39,785 nt of DNA, taken from Ectobacillus panaciterrae DSM 19096 (GTDB lineage Bacteria > Bacillota > Bacilli > Bacillales > Bacillaceae_G). The stretch is from the NCBI RefSeq assembly GCF_000430785.1, contig NZ_AUMR01000052.1:1-39785 (forward strand). The letters run 5' to 3'. The notes below the pieces were generated by a model that was not told the DNA's origin, searched no databases, and saw only the letters and a list, made by a program, of their open reading frames with translations. Made by a program: the position numbers and the translations under genes. Shown piece after piece: positions 27,932 through 38,942 of this stretch (positions are counted from its first letter, which is position 1; each line of letters starts with the position of its first letter).

Positions 27932-28011
27932 ATGATGACGGAGAAAGTTAGTAAAAAGATTTTCCCCTCATCAGTTTAAAGCTAATCCTAACAAATCCCA
28001 ATATAAAAACA

Positions 28012-28050
28012 AAAAAAGATCCCAAACTGAACTGGTTTGGGATCTTTTTT
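28012..28050 (-). terminator. Terminator after metQ
   Basis: 16-bp perfect stem (28012-28027 with 28035-28050), 7-nt loop, T-runs on both strands. Confidence 0.9.
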
Positions 28051-28054
28051 GTTC

Positions 28055-28864
28055 TTATTCGCTGACAGGAAGAACAGCACCTTTGTATTTTTCTTTAATA
28101 AAGTCTTGAATCTCTTTAGAATGAAGCACATTCATAAGCTCTTTAATATCTTTTCTGTTTTCATCACCTTTACGAACGGCAATAATGTTCGCATATGGAG
28201 AAGAAGCAGATTCGATTGCGATTGCATCTTTTGTTGGATTTAATCCTGCATCAATTGCATAGTTTGCATTGATAAATATAGCATCGCCTTCGTTATTTTT
28301 GTATATTTGTGGCAACAAACCTGGGTCAATATCTGTTTTAAATTTTAAGTTCTTTGGATTTTCTGCAATATCGTTTAAAGTAGCTTTCGTAATGTCTACG
28401 CCATCCTTAAGCTTAAGAATTCCTTGTGATTGCAATACAGCTAACATACGGCCGCGCTCCGCCACGTTGTTGCTCATAACAACCATTGCACCGTTTGGCA
28501 AATCTTTTAAGCTTTTATATTTTTTAGAATAAATACCTAGCGGCTCGATATGAACTTTACCAGCATTAGCAAGCTTATATCCTTTTTCCGCTTCTTCCTT
28601 CTCTAGGTAAGGAATATGCTGGAAGTAGTTTGCATCTATTTCTTTATCAGCTAACGCTTTGTTTGGCAAAATATAATCTTGGAACTTTCTAATTTCCAAA
28701 TCAATTCCTTTTTTCGCTAGAATCGGTTTTGCTTGTTCAAGAATTTCAGCATGAGGCACGTTAGACGCACCAATTACTAATTTATCTCCTTGTTGTTTTC
28801 CTCCGCAGGCTGCGAGTGCGAATACAAACATAGCTACGATAGCAGACAATAACAGTTTCTTCAT
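28055..28864 (-). CDS. metQ: Methionine ABC transporter substrate-binding lipoprotein
   Basis: A NlpA/MetQ-family lipoprotein (269 aa from the ATG at 28864) that captures methionine outside the membrane. The lipobox is LAAC with cysteine 20. The core KFQDYILPNKALADKEIDANYFQHIPYLE is diagnostic. The frame also opens at a TTG four codons earlier, too near the GGGAG box. Last gene of metN-metP-metQ, about 95 bp after the permease. Controlled by the S-box upstream of metN. Confidence 0.95.
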   Translation of the reverse strand: MKKLLLSAIVAMFVFALAACGGKQQGDKLVIGASNVPHAEILEQAKPILAKKGIDLEIRKFQDYILPNKALADKEIDANYFQHIPYLEKEEAEKGYKLANAGKVHIEPLGIYSKKYKSLKDLPNGAMVVMSNNVAERGRMLAVLQSQGILKLKDGVDITKATLNDIAENPKNLKFKTDIDPGLLPQIYKNNEGDAIFINANYAIDAGLNPTKDAIAIESASSPYANIIAVRKGDENRKDIKELMNVLHSKEIQDFIKEKYKGAVLPVSE

Positions 28865-28958
28865 CGTATCTGACAACTCCCTTTTTAGAAATATTTTGAA
28901 TTATATAGTTATAAGAGCTCCAGCGCTGTTAGCGCTAAAGCTTTTATCGCTAAATCTT

Positions 28959-29624
28959 TTATCGTTTATCGATTCGAGTGGTAATCATATCCCCTATCCA
29001 TTGCATAATAAAGACAATGATAAGAACAAGTACAGTTGCTACGAATGTAATATCGTTATTCGAGCGCTGAAACCCTTCTAAATAGGCTAATGTTCCAAGC
29101 CCGCCGGCTCCGACAACACCTGCCATGGCAGTATAACCGACAAGCGCGATAGTTGTAACCGTAATACCTGAAACAAGTGCAGGCAGTGATTCTAGAATTA
29201 ATACTTTAAAAATGATTGTACTTGTTGTAGCTCCCATTGCTTTTGCAGCTTCGACTACGCCTTTATCAATCTCACGAAGCGCAATTTCTACCAAACGGCC
29301 ATAAAAAGGAGCCGCTCCTATAATCAAAGCAGGAAGTGCCGCATTTACGCCCAGCATTGTACCGACAAGGAGCTTTGTGAATGGAATCAATAAGATAATC
29401 AGGATGATGAATGGAATAGAACGAAAAATATTCACAAATGCTCCAATTACCTTATTCACTGCTTTGTTCTCCCATAGGTTGTCCTTAGAAGTCATAAATA
29501 ATAACAGCCCTAACAATAATCCAAGAACAAATGTCGCAGCTGCGGAGATAATTGTCATGTACAACGTTTCCCATACCGCTTGTCCCATCGCTGTCCAATC
29601 TACATTAGGAAATAAATTATGCAT
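28959..29624 (-). CDS. metP: Methionine ABC transporter permease
   Basis: A 221-aa membrane subunit (MetI/MetP family) with about five membrane segments. The ATPase-contact EAA loop is VVEAAKAMGATTSTIIFKVL, and VGAGGLG follows. The ATG at 29624 lies seven bases after GGAGGTG and overlaps the 3' end of metN by eight bases, so the genes are coupled. Partner of MetN and MetQ. Confidence 0.95.
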   Translation of the reverse strand: MHNLFPNVDWTAMGQAVWETLYMTIISAAATFVLGLLLGLLLFMTSKDNLWENKAVNKVIGAFVNIFRSIPFIILIILLIPFTKLLVGTMLGVNAALPALIIGAAPFYGRLVEIALREIDKGVVEAAKAMGATTSTIIFKVLILESLPALVSGITVTTIALVGYTAMAGVVGAGGLGTLAYLEGFQRSNNDITFVATVLVLIIVFIMQWIGDMITTRIDKR

Positions 29625-30642
29625 GTGCAATCACCTCCATCTCTACCTGCTGCTGCTCCATAAAGGAAATCGCCTTTTCAATTTCTTCTGCAGGACCGTT
29701 CAGTTGTACAATTAAATTGCCGTATGAGCCATTCGGTGTTTGTGAAATTTTCCCTTGCAAAATATTCACTTCGATATTGCTCTTGCGGATCAACTCATAA
29801 ATAAACGGCTGCTCAATAGATTCTCCGATAAACTTCAATCGCACTACTTGACCGCTTGGATACTTCTCAGTCAAATGTTCAATCGCTTCGTTTGTATCTA
29901 TAGAGTCGGTAATTTTCTTCACGAAGCGCTTCGTAATTTCTTGCTTCGGATTACGGAACACCTCCAAAACATCACCCATTTCCACAATGCTTCCCTTTTC
30001 CATGACTGCCACGCGATCACAAATCTTTTGGATTACATGCATTTCATGTGTAATCAGGACAATCGTTAAACCGAGACGCGCGTTGATATCAAGCAATAAA
30101 TCTAAAATTTGATCCGTTGTTTCCGGGTCAAGCGCCGACGTTGCTTCATCGCACAACAACACCTTCGGATCGTTAGCAAGCGCACGAGCAATCCCGACAC
30201 GCTGCTTCTGTCCGCCGCTCAGCTGAGATGGATAGGCATCTTCTCTTCCTTCCAATCCAACGAGACGAATCAATTCATCTACGCGCTCTTGACGCTCTTC
30301 CTTTCTTACTCCCGCAATTTCTAAAGGAAATGCAATGTTTTCACGAACTGTACGTGACCAAAGCAGATTAAAGTGCTGAAAAATCATGCCTATTTCTTGA
30401 CGTGCTTCCCGCAATTCTTTTCCAGTAATTGCTGAAATGACACGGCCTCCGATTGTGATGCGGCCGGACGTCGGCTTTTCAAGCTGATTCAGCATACGAA
30501 TTAACGAACTTTTTCCCGCCCCGCTGTATCCGATAATCCCAAAAATTTCACCTTGACGAATTTCTAAATTTGCATCCTGCACAGCCGCTACATCGCCATG
30601 CTTAGCACGATAAATTTTTTGAACCTTTTCCAGTAAAATCAT
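29617..30642 (-). CDS. metN: Methionine ABC transporter ATP-binding protein
   Basis: A 341-aa ATPase with Walker A GYSGAGKSS (38-46), signature LSGGQKQR, Walker B with DEATSALDPETT, ITHEMHV, and a C-terminal NIL domain (about 265-341) that in relatives binds methionine and inhibits transport. GCGAGGTG precedes the ATG. First gene of the operon behind an S-box riboswitch. Confidence 0.96.
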   Translation of the reverse strand: MILLEKVQKIYRAKHGDVAAVQDANLEIRQGEIFGIIGYSGAGKSSLIRMLNQLEKPTSGRITIGGRVISAITGKELREARQEIGMIFQHFNLLWSRTVRENIAFPLEIAGVRKEERQERVDELIRLVGLEGREDAYPSQLSGGQKQRVGIARALANDPKVLLCDEATSALDPETTDQILDLLLDINARLGLTIVLITHEMHVIQKICDRVAVMEKGSIVEMGDVLEVFRNPKQEITKRFVKKITDSIDTNEAIEHLTEKYPSGQVVRLKFIGESIEQPFIYELIRKSNIEVNILQGKISQTPNGSYGNLIVQLNGPAEEIEKAISFMEQQQVEMEVIAHA

Positions 30643-30711
30643 GACTTTTCACCTCGCTTAGATTATAAATATCGAGTTACAACAGCTGCTCGCCGCAGCT
30701 TGTTCATTACA

Positions 30712-30748
30712 TAAAAAAAACCTTTCTGCGCATGAGCAGAAAGGTTTT
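30712..30748 (-). terminator. Regulated terminator of the S-box leader
   Basis: 13-bp perfect stem AAAACCTTTCTGC/GCAGAAAGGTTTT with a 6-nt loop and eight T residues on the minus strand. Placed between the aptamer and metN, as an S-box expression platform. Confidence 0.9.
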
Positions 30749-30767
30749 GAACAGTCGTCAAGAAGCC

Positions 30768-30881
30768 TTTCTCTCATCTCTCAAAGCATTCGCTTTGCAG
30801 GAATTGGCACCATTTCAACATTTGTTGACGGTTGCCGGGCTTCACAGGGCGCAGTCCCTCCACCTCTCTTGATAAGAGAAA
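30768..30881 (-). ncRNA. SAM-I (S-box) riboswitch aptamer
   Basis: The minus strand shows the canonical order: P1 arm TTTCTCTTATC, then AAGAGAGGTGGAGGGACTG, GAAGCCCGGCAACC, a P3 hairpin, GGTGCCAATTCCTGCAA, a P4 hairpin, and the closing P1 arm GATGAGAGAAA. It is followed by the terminator at 30712. High S-adenosylmethionine should favour the terminator and switch off metN-metP-metQ (established S-box mechanism). Confidence 0.97.
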
Positions 30882-30985
30882 ATCAGACACGTTTGCCTGA
30901 TTTATTGTATATGAATAATGTTGCATTACATGTTTTGAATTCTACCAATCACGGATTATAATGTCAACAAAAAAATAATATTTTT

Positions 30986-31166
30986 TATATATGAGTGAAT
31001 TATTCGACATGTCCATGTGCTACGTGCAACCAAAAGGGAGTATGGTATGCTTCTTCTCTCTGGTTTACCCTTGCATGAACCGCTACAAAGATTTAACCGC
31101 TTCTGCATGTCGCCGGATGATCTCGCCCCACTATCAAAAGACGATTTTTTATTCACTTAATATATA
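30986..31166 (-). repeat. Intergenic repeat family R, copy 4
   Basis: Left end TATATATGAGTGAAT, right end ATTCACTTAATATATAG; core with CTCTCTGGTTTACCCTTGCA on the plus strand. Complete. It sits between the S-box promoter region and the yusD terminator and accounts for the gap together with them. Confidence 0.87.
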
Positions 31167-31202
31167 GATTCTTTTCATTACTATCATTTATCTTTCAAAA
31201 AA

Positions 31203-31229
31203 AAAAAGTGCAGCATTTGCACTTTTTAG
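31203..31229 (-). terminator. Terminator after yusD-like gene
   Basis: 10-bp stem AAAAAGTGCA/TGCACTTTTT with a 5-nt loop and A/T runs on both sides. Confidence 0.82.
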
Positions 31230-31231
31230 AA

Positions 31232-31576
31232 CTACGCTCCCATTTCAAAAGGCTTGCATATGTGGAATAAAGATTCCAGCAAAAGAAGAGTTCGATACGT
31301 TCCCTTATACTCTCCTCTTCTTCTTCGCAGCAATACCTGCAGCCGGACCGCTCCCGTTACAAGCTGTTGCAAGTCTTCCTCTTCTTTCAAATGCAGTATA
31401 TCCGTTCCGTACATTTCTTTCGAGACTTGTAAGCCTTGTCTCGAAAGACGAAGCGTACAGCACTCTTCACGAAACTGCACGCATACAATTCTTTCTTGAA
31501 TAGGAAGCAAAGGAATTACATGGTCCTGTGTATTTGCATAGTGAACAAAAGCCGCTAACGAAGGGTAGAGCTTCAT
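31232..31576 (-). CDS. YusD-like hypothetical protein
   Basis: A 114-aa protein (ATG at 31576, GGGAG eight bases upstream; a GTG three codons earlier is possible). It has no motif I recognise. It is cytoplasmic by composition, with an arginine-rich stretch (VLLRRRRGEYKG) near the C-terminus. Its place between metN and the thioredoxin-like gene equals that of yusD in B. subtilis, so the name rests on synteny only. Confidence 0.6.
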   Translation of the reverse strand: MKLYPSLAAFVHYANTQDHVIPLLPIQERIVCVQFREECCTLRLSRQGLQVSKEMYGTDILHLKEEEDLQQLVTGAVRLQVLLRRRRGEYKGTYRTLLLLESLFHICKPFEMGA

Positions 31577-31701
31577 CTCAATCACTCCCGTACAATGATT
31601 GCTATATATTTTCCACTTTTGTACGAGGTGTTCCTTGTATATTCGCTCGACAAATGCTGTGTCAGTCTCCTATATTTCCCAAGAAATATGTCGAGGTATA
31701 A

Positions 31702-32013
31702 TTACGACACAAGGGGCTTCAGCTCATAATACAAATACTCTACAGACTGAAATGCATAAATTCGTTTTATTATTTCGCCACGCTGAAATACAAGCAAGCA
31801 CGGAACACTTTCAATTTCATAATCTGCCGCCAAGTGCGGTGCATAATTTAAATCAATCATGCCAATATGCAAATTCGGCAAAGCTGCTTCTGTGACTGTT
31901 AGCATTTTCTTGGCTACTTGGCACGTCCCGCAAAGCGGCGTGTATACATATACAACAGTCAGTTCATCATGTTTTACTCGCTCGATAACTTCGTTTCCTG
32001 TCAAATCAACCAT
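31702..32013 (-). CDS. yusE: Thioredoxin-like protein (YusE)
   Basis: A 103-aa thioredoxin-fold protein. The redox motif is CGTC in VVYVYTPLCGTCQVAKK, and the cis-proline loop is ESVPCLLVF. It lacks a signal peptide, so it is cytoplasmic. I choose the ATG at 32013, five bases after AAGGATGG; an ATG three codons upstream overlaps that RBS. Directly downstream of the Toprim gene with a short gap, so probably one transcript. Confidence 0.85.
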   Translation of the reverse strand: MVDLTGNEVIERVKHDELTVVYVYTPLCGTCQVAKKMLTVTEAALPNLHIGMIDLNYAPHLAADYEIESVPCLLVFQRGEIIKRIYAFQSVEYLYYELKPLVS

Positions 32014-32027
32014 TTTACCCATCCTTG

Positions 32028-32369
32028 CTACAAATATTCTGTATAAATGTCAATGTCCGCTCCTAATAACACACTCGCCAGATGCTGCACAGGAGCAGTA
32101 GCTACTTCCCGGTACGCCCGATCGATGTATAAATGCTCGGCCTGCGGAAACTCACGCTTAAATTGTTTACGAAGCTTCTCGCCAGACTCATCTGCATCTA
32201 CGAGTATATATACTTCTTTATCAAAAAATTGCTCAATCATCTCGTCAAGTTTCGATAAGCTGATCGTGCCATTTGTGCACACAATTGCCACCGGCTCCTT
32301 GATAAGCGTTTCAATCTTTTTCTTGTCGGATTTCCCTTCCACAATTATCACTTTTTCCACTTCTGTCAT
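32028..32369 (-). CDS. yusF: Toprim-domain protein (YusF)
   Basis: A 113-aa stand-alone Toprim domain. The glutamate motif VIIVEGKSDKKK and the DxD motif YILVDADESGEK that bind Mg are intact. Relatives occur in primases, topoisomerases and RNase M5; the short Firmicute YusF form is uncharacterised, as far as I know. A GGTGATG box precedes the ATG. Paired with yusE. Confidence 0.85.
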   Translation of the reverse strand: MTEVEKVIIVEGKSDKKKIETLIKEPVAIVCTNGTISLSKLDEMIEQFFDKEVYILVDADESGEKLRKQFKREFPQAEHLYIDRAYREVATAPVQHLASVLLGADIDIYTEYL

Positions 32370-32593
32370 TGGGCATCACCTGACTATTTGGACTATAATA
32401 CAACTTTAGTATATAGTATATTCTTTCTTTACGTGTTGTTTCCTGTTTGTTTTTTGCAATGCAAATCCAATGGAGCTTTTTTTTATTAAATTTCCCTTTT
32501 CTTTTTAAACTACTATGACTTACTTCTTATTATAATAGAAATGAAATTTCATGAAGAATACTTTGAATTACGCAATAACATTTGATAAACTAA

Positions 32594-32776
32594 TCGCAAA
32601 ATTTCCCTTATATCCAAAATACTTTCAGCGGTATTTCCTTCTTCGATCAGCTTGCAGGCAACGGCTGGATTCGCCAAGGCATCAACGAAGGCAAATCTTT
32701 AGAAGAAATGGAAACGAAGTGGCAGAGTGAATTGGAAGGTTTTTTGGAAATCCGCAAACGGTATTTGTTGTACTGA
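32594..32776 (+). pseudogene. 3' remnant of a NamZ/DUF1343 exo-N-acetylmuramidase gene
   Basis: An open stretch after a TAA at 32591, with no start codon or RBS. It encodes about 60 residues with segments ISFFDQLAGNGWIRQGI, SLEEMETKWQSELEGFLEIR and a terminal KRYLLY before TGA. This pattern is the usual C-terminus of DUF1343 (NamZ) cell-wall hydrolases. The rest of the gene is absent, and the sequence further upstream to 32370 is AT-rich with nothing recognised. A decayed gene is the best reading. Confidence 0.6.
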
Positions 32777-32782
32777 CAAAAA

Positions 32783-32812
32783 AAGAGACAGCTATGGGAG
32801 CTGTCTCTTCTT
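32783..32812 (-). terminator. Bidirectional terminator after gcvH
   Basis: 11-bp perfect stem AAGAGACAGCT/AGCTGTCTCTT with a 5-nt loop and seven T residues on the minus strand. Confidence 0.88.
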
Positions 32813-32814
32813 CA

Positions 32815-33198
32815 TTAATCTTGATTTGTCATTTCTTCGTATTGCTCTGCAGACATTAAGTTTTCGATTTCGCTCGCGTCGGAAGCTTCTACTACAATCA
32901 TCCATGCTTTTTCGTACGGAGATTCGTTTACAAGCTCAGGGCTGTCGCCTAATTCAGTGTTCACTTCTAAAACCTTGCCGCTTACAGGTGCATATAGCTC
33001 AGAAACTGTTTTTACAGACTCAACGCTGCCAAACGGCTCGTTCGCTTTCACCTCTGCGCCAGCTTCTGGAAGCTCCACGAATACGATATCGCCAAGCTCG
33101 TGCTGTGCGAAATCTGTAATACCGATAACCACTTTGTTGCCGTCAACTTTTAACCATTCGTGTTCTTCTGAATAGCGTAATTCTTTAGGAATGCTCAT
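32815..33198 (-). CDS. gcvH: Glycine cleavage system H protein
   Basis: A 127-aa lipoyl carrier that shuttles the aminomethyl group between P, T and L proteins and, in Firmicutes, also relays lipoyl groups. The lipoylated lysine is K63 in [10 protein letters not shown]. The ATG at 33198 follows GGAGGGG by six bases; an ATG five codons earlier overlaps that RBS. Other gcv genes are not in the window, as is usual in Bacillus, where gcvH stands apart. Confidence 0.96.
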   Translation of the reverse strand: MSIPKELRYSEEHEWLKVDGNKVVIGITDFAQHELGDIVFVELPEAGAEVKANEPFGSVESVKTVSELYAPVSGKVLEVNTELGDSPELVNESPYEKAWMIVVEASDASEIENLMSAEQYEEMTNQD

Positions 33199-33258
33199 GT
33201 AAGTCCCCTCCATATGAATGTAATATTATGTAAATACCTAATTGGTACTTCTCCTGTA

Positions 33259-33615
33259 TTATAACCACATCTTTGCAAATTGTTCTTCGTTGAAGCCTGC
33301 TGTTACTTTACTGTTATCCGTGACGATCGGCCGCTTAATCAGCATGCCGTCAGACGCGAGCAATTCCAGCATCTCATCTTCACTCATCGCTTTCAGTTTA
33401 TCCTTTAATCCAAGCTCACGGTATTTCATGCCGCTTGTGTTAAAAAACTTTTTCAGCTCCAATTCGCTGTTTGCATGCAGCTGCTTCAATTCCTCTTTAG
33501 ACGGCGGCGCCTCCACAAGGTGAACAGTTTCATACGCAACGTTGTTCACATCTAACCATTTCTTTGCCTTTTGGCACGTTCCGCATTTCGGATATGTATA
33601 AAATGTTACTGTCAT
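33259..33615 (-). CDS. yusI: ArsC/Spx-family thioredoxin-like protein (YusI)
   Basis: A 118-aa ArsC/Spx-like protein with CGTC in the N-terminal active-site motif YTYPKCGTCQKAKKWL and the C-terminal LIKRPIVTD segment. It may be a reductase or a regulator of the Spx/MgsR kind; the sequence does not settle this. The ATG at 33615 gives the normal family N-terminus; a longer frame to 33705 has no family likeness. The RBS (GGGTG) is modest. Position next to gcvH fits yusI. Confidence 0.87.
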   Translation of the reverse strand: MTVTFYTYPKCGTCQKAKKWLDVNNVAYETVHLVEAPPSKEELKQLHANSELELKKFFNTSGMKYRELGLKDKLKAMSEDEMLELLASDGMLIKRPIVTDNSKVTAGFNEEQFAKMWL

Positions 33616-33857
33616 TGTTTCACCCACTTCTTCTTTATGTCCTATTTTACCATAGACATATACATTTTTCATGCACGGCGACTTTCTCATAAACTCTATA
33701 TACATTCGCCGTGTCTTTTACTTATCCTGCAAAATTTTCAATTTTACTATACAATATTTTTCAGAAAAAACTGGCATACACTAATAGCAAAACGGAGCAA
33801 AAGGGAAAAATACATTAAAACATTTGTGAAGGGGCGCAAGGCAGTAACACTCTGGCT

Positions 33858-34280
33858 ATGTGCAGCATGGGATGTAACATGGACAAAAATTTGTTAATTA
33901 GTGCAGCAAAGAAGACACTATTATTCGTACAACGGGCAATTGTTGTAATCTTTTTGTCTGTGCTGGTTTTGGGTATTATTGGGTTCACCATAAAGTGGAG
34001 CAAACTCATTTTCCAGCCAGAATCCATACTTACTGATTATCATCCCATTGTAGATGATATATTTTCTATACTAGTCGTCTATGAGCTTCTGGAGTTATTT
34101 CGAACTCTTTCGCCGAATCGTCTGATGAGCATTGTCTTACTTGCGCTCGCCCGTAAGATTGTTCTCTCTTCAGATTATTCACATATCCTAGAAGAAGTAT
34201 TATCTTTTGCGATCTTGCTAATCGTTCGGTTGCTATGGCAACGATTTAGCGAAAAGAAGAAAGGTACATCGATGGAATGA
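33858..34280 (+). CDS. PsiE-family membrane protein
   Basis: An about 130-140-aa protein with four predicted membrane segments and the PsiE-like core PIVDDIFSILVVYELLELFRTL. PsiE was named from phosphate-starvation induction in E. coli; its role is unknown. Three in-frame ATG codons (33858, 33867, 33879) compete. None has a strong RBS, and the last gives the most family-like start (MDKNLLISAAKK). It is followed by a terminator and has its own intergenic space, so it is probably monocistronic. Confidence 0.72.
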   Translation: MCSMGCNMDKNLLISAAKKTLLFVQRAIVVIFLSVLVLGIIGFTIKWSKLIFQPESILTDYHPIVDDIFSILVVYELLELFRTLSPNRLMSIVLLALARKIVLSSDYSHILEEVLSFAILLIVRLLWQRFSEKKKGTSME

Positions 34281-34325
34281 TGTAGATATTTGCTGGCGTT
34301 GGGGCGGACCCCATTCTGCACAAAT

Positions 34326-34356
34326 AACAGAATCGCTATATCGCGATTCTGTTTTT
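34326..34356 (+). terminator. Terminator after the PsiE-like gene
   Basis: 11-bp stem AACAGAATCGC/GCGATTCTGTT with a 6-nt loop and T-run. Confidence 0.85.
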
Positions 34357-34484
34357 CATTCTCTATCTGTCGCTATCTTTCTGCAAAAAAAAGCAAACTT
34401 CTGTACAGGCTTCTCTCTCTTTACCGCTAATTCTATCGTTATTTGTATAAAATCATAGAATTGTTTTCATCTTTATTTATCTAC

Positions 34485-34514
34485 TTGCAGCATAAGATAA
34501 TCTTGCCGTATATT
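34485..34514 (+). promoter_or_regulatory. Candidate promoter of the neutral protease gene
   Basis: TTGCAG (34485-34490), 18-bp spacer, TATATT (34509-34514), 22 bp before the start codon. Moderate match. Confidence 0.4.
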
Positions 34515-34536
34515 ACATATTTCAGGAGGCTTATGA

Positions 34537-36174
<1,638 letters not shown>

Positions 36175-36180
36175 CAAATG

Positions 36181-36219
36181 AAAAAACAGGTTGCAGCGTA
36201 CTGCAACCTGTTTTTTTAT
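36181..36219 (+). terminator. Terminator after the neutral protease gene
   Basis: 16-bp perfect stem (36181-36196 with 36201-36216), CGTA loop, T-run of seven. Confidence 0.92.
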
Positions 36220-36312
36220 AGATTCACTTTTAACTGCCGAACAAACCAACATGAAATCCTCTGCTTCTCTTTCCCGATTTTCACACTATTTATTTTCCGA
36301 TTGGAAGAAAAT

Positions 36313-36464
36313 TATATATGAGTGAACTATAATTTTGACATTTCTATGTGCTATGTGCAACCAAAAGGGAATATTGTATGCTTCTTCTCTCTGGTTTGCC
36401 CTTGCATGAACCACTACAAAGGTTGAACCGCTTCTGCACGTCTCCGGATGATATCTCCCCACTA
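36313..36464 (-). repeat. Intergenic repeat family R, copy 5 (one end missing)
   Basis: Left end TATATATGAGTGAAC and the full core (CTCTCTGGTTTGCCCTTGCA on the plus strand) are present. The sequence stops after CTCCCCACT, where the ROK-gene terminator begins, so the AT-rich right end and its TTCAC arm are absent. It lies between the convergent protease and ROK genes. Confidence 0.85.
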
Positions 36465-36491
36465 AAAAAAACCCGCACATTACATGCGAGG
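36464..36491 (-). terminator. Terminator after the ROK kinase gene
   Basis: Minus strand: 6-bp stem CTCGCA/TGCGGG (one wobble) with a 7-nt loop, followed by TTTTTTT that abuts repeat R5. Confidence 0.65.
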
Positions 36492-36500
36492 TCCATACTC

Positions 36501-37400
36501 TTATTTCCCTGCTTCTACCGGATACAGCTGCAAGTGATGATACAACGCTCCCAATACACCGGCATCATTCATGAAATAGCAGCGTTCAACCGGAATATTT
36601 TTACCGAACGTATCTAATCGTTTTACCCGCCATTCCAACTCCGTAAATAAATCATCACGCTGACTTACCGCACCGCCAAGCAAAATTTTATTTGGATTCA
36701 GGATGAAGAAAAGATTGTAGATGGCAATAGATAAGCTGTCAAAAAACAGGTTCATTTCATGACGGGCGTGCGGATCTCCCGCTTCATATGCTTGAAATAC
36801 GTCTAGTCCCGTTACTTGTTCAACGGACAATCCTTTATACTTCGCATACTTCTCACGTAAACTCAGCATTGAACCCGTACGGCTCAGGATGTTTTCGTTC
36901 GTTGTGTTGTTTTGCAGCCCTTGCGTAATCATGAAGCCGAACTCCCCTGCCATAAAGGAGGATCCGCGATACAGCTTGTCGTTTAAATAACAAGCTCCGC
37001 CCACTCCGGTTCCAATTGTCATACAGAGAAAGTCCGTTTCGTTTTGCGCGTTTCCTTTCCATTTTTCAGCGAGAGCCACACAGTTCACATCATTTTCGGC
37101 GCTCACGGGAAGGTTCAGTTTTTCTTCCAGATACTCTTTGATGTTGAATCCGTTAAAATCCTCGATGGATCCGCCGAATTCGATATAGCCGCTGAAGCAG
37201 TTCACGAAGCCTGGCACGCTGAGAGCGACGCCGGCCAGATTTTCATACTCTTTCGCCTTTTCAATTAAGCCGTCCAGGATCGTTTGTCCGCTATTTCGGT
37301 CGGAAGGAAACTTTCCTTTATCGAGGAAAGTTCCCGTCTCATCCAAAACCGCGTATTTAATATCCGTGCCGCCGATATCAAAAGAGATATACCGCTTCAT
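36501..37400 (-). CDS. ROK-family sugar kinase, possibly beta-glucoside kinase
   Basis: A 299-aa ROK kinase. The phosphate loop is FDIGGTDIKYAV (D8), the catalytic base is D104 in AENDVNC, and the ATP region is IGTGVGGACYLNDKLYRG. The zinc-binding CxCGxxGCxE motif of typical glucokinases is absent (that region reads EFGFMITQGLQNNTT). BglK-type beta-glucoside kinases also lack it, as I recall. It lies 24 bp after a GH1 phospho-glycosidase on the same strand, so phosphorylation of a beta-glucoside or its product is the natural inference. A GGGGCGAAGGGA stretch precedes the ATG. Confidence 0.78.
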   Translation of the reverse strand: MKRYISFDIGGTDIKYAVLDETGTFLDKGKFPSDRNSGQTILDGLIEKAKEYENLAGVALSVPGFVNCFSGYIEFGGSIEDFNGFNIKEYLEEKLNLPVSAENDVNCVALAEKWKGNAQNETDFLCMTIGTGVGGACYLNDKLYRGSSFMAGEFGFMITQGLQNNTTNENILSRTGSMLSLREKYAKYKGLSVEQVTGLDVFQAYEAGDPHARHEMNLFFDSLSIAIYNLFFILNPNKILLGGAVSQRDDLFTELEWRVKRLDTFGKNIPVERCYFMNDAGVLGALYHHLQLYPVEAGK

Positions 37401-37424
37401 TCCCTTCGCCCCTATACTGGAAAT

Positions 37425-38912
<1,488 letters not shown>

Positions 38913-38942
38913 TCAACCAGTCCTCCTCTCTCATTTTATTTT

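Noticed and set aside
31599-31895. A 98-codon plus-strand frame opposite yusE
   Set aside because: Antisense shadow of the thioredoxin-like gene; no RBS or family likeness.
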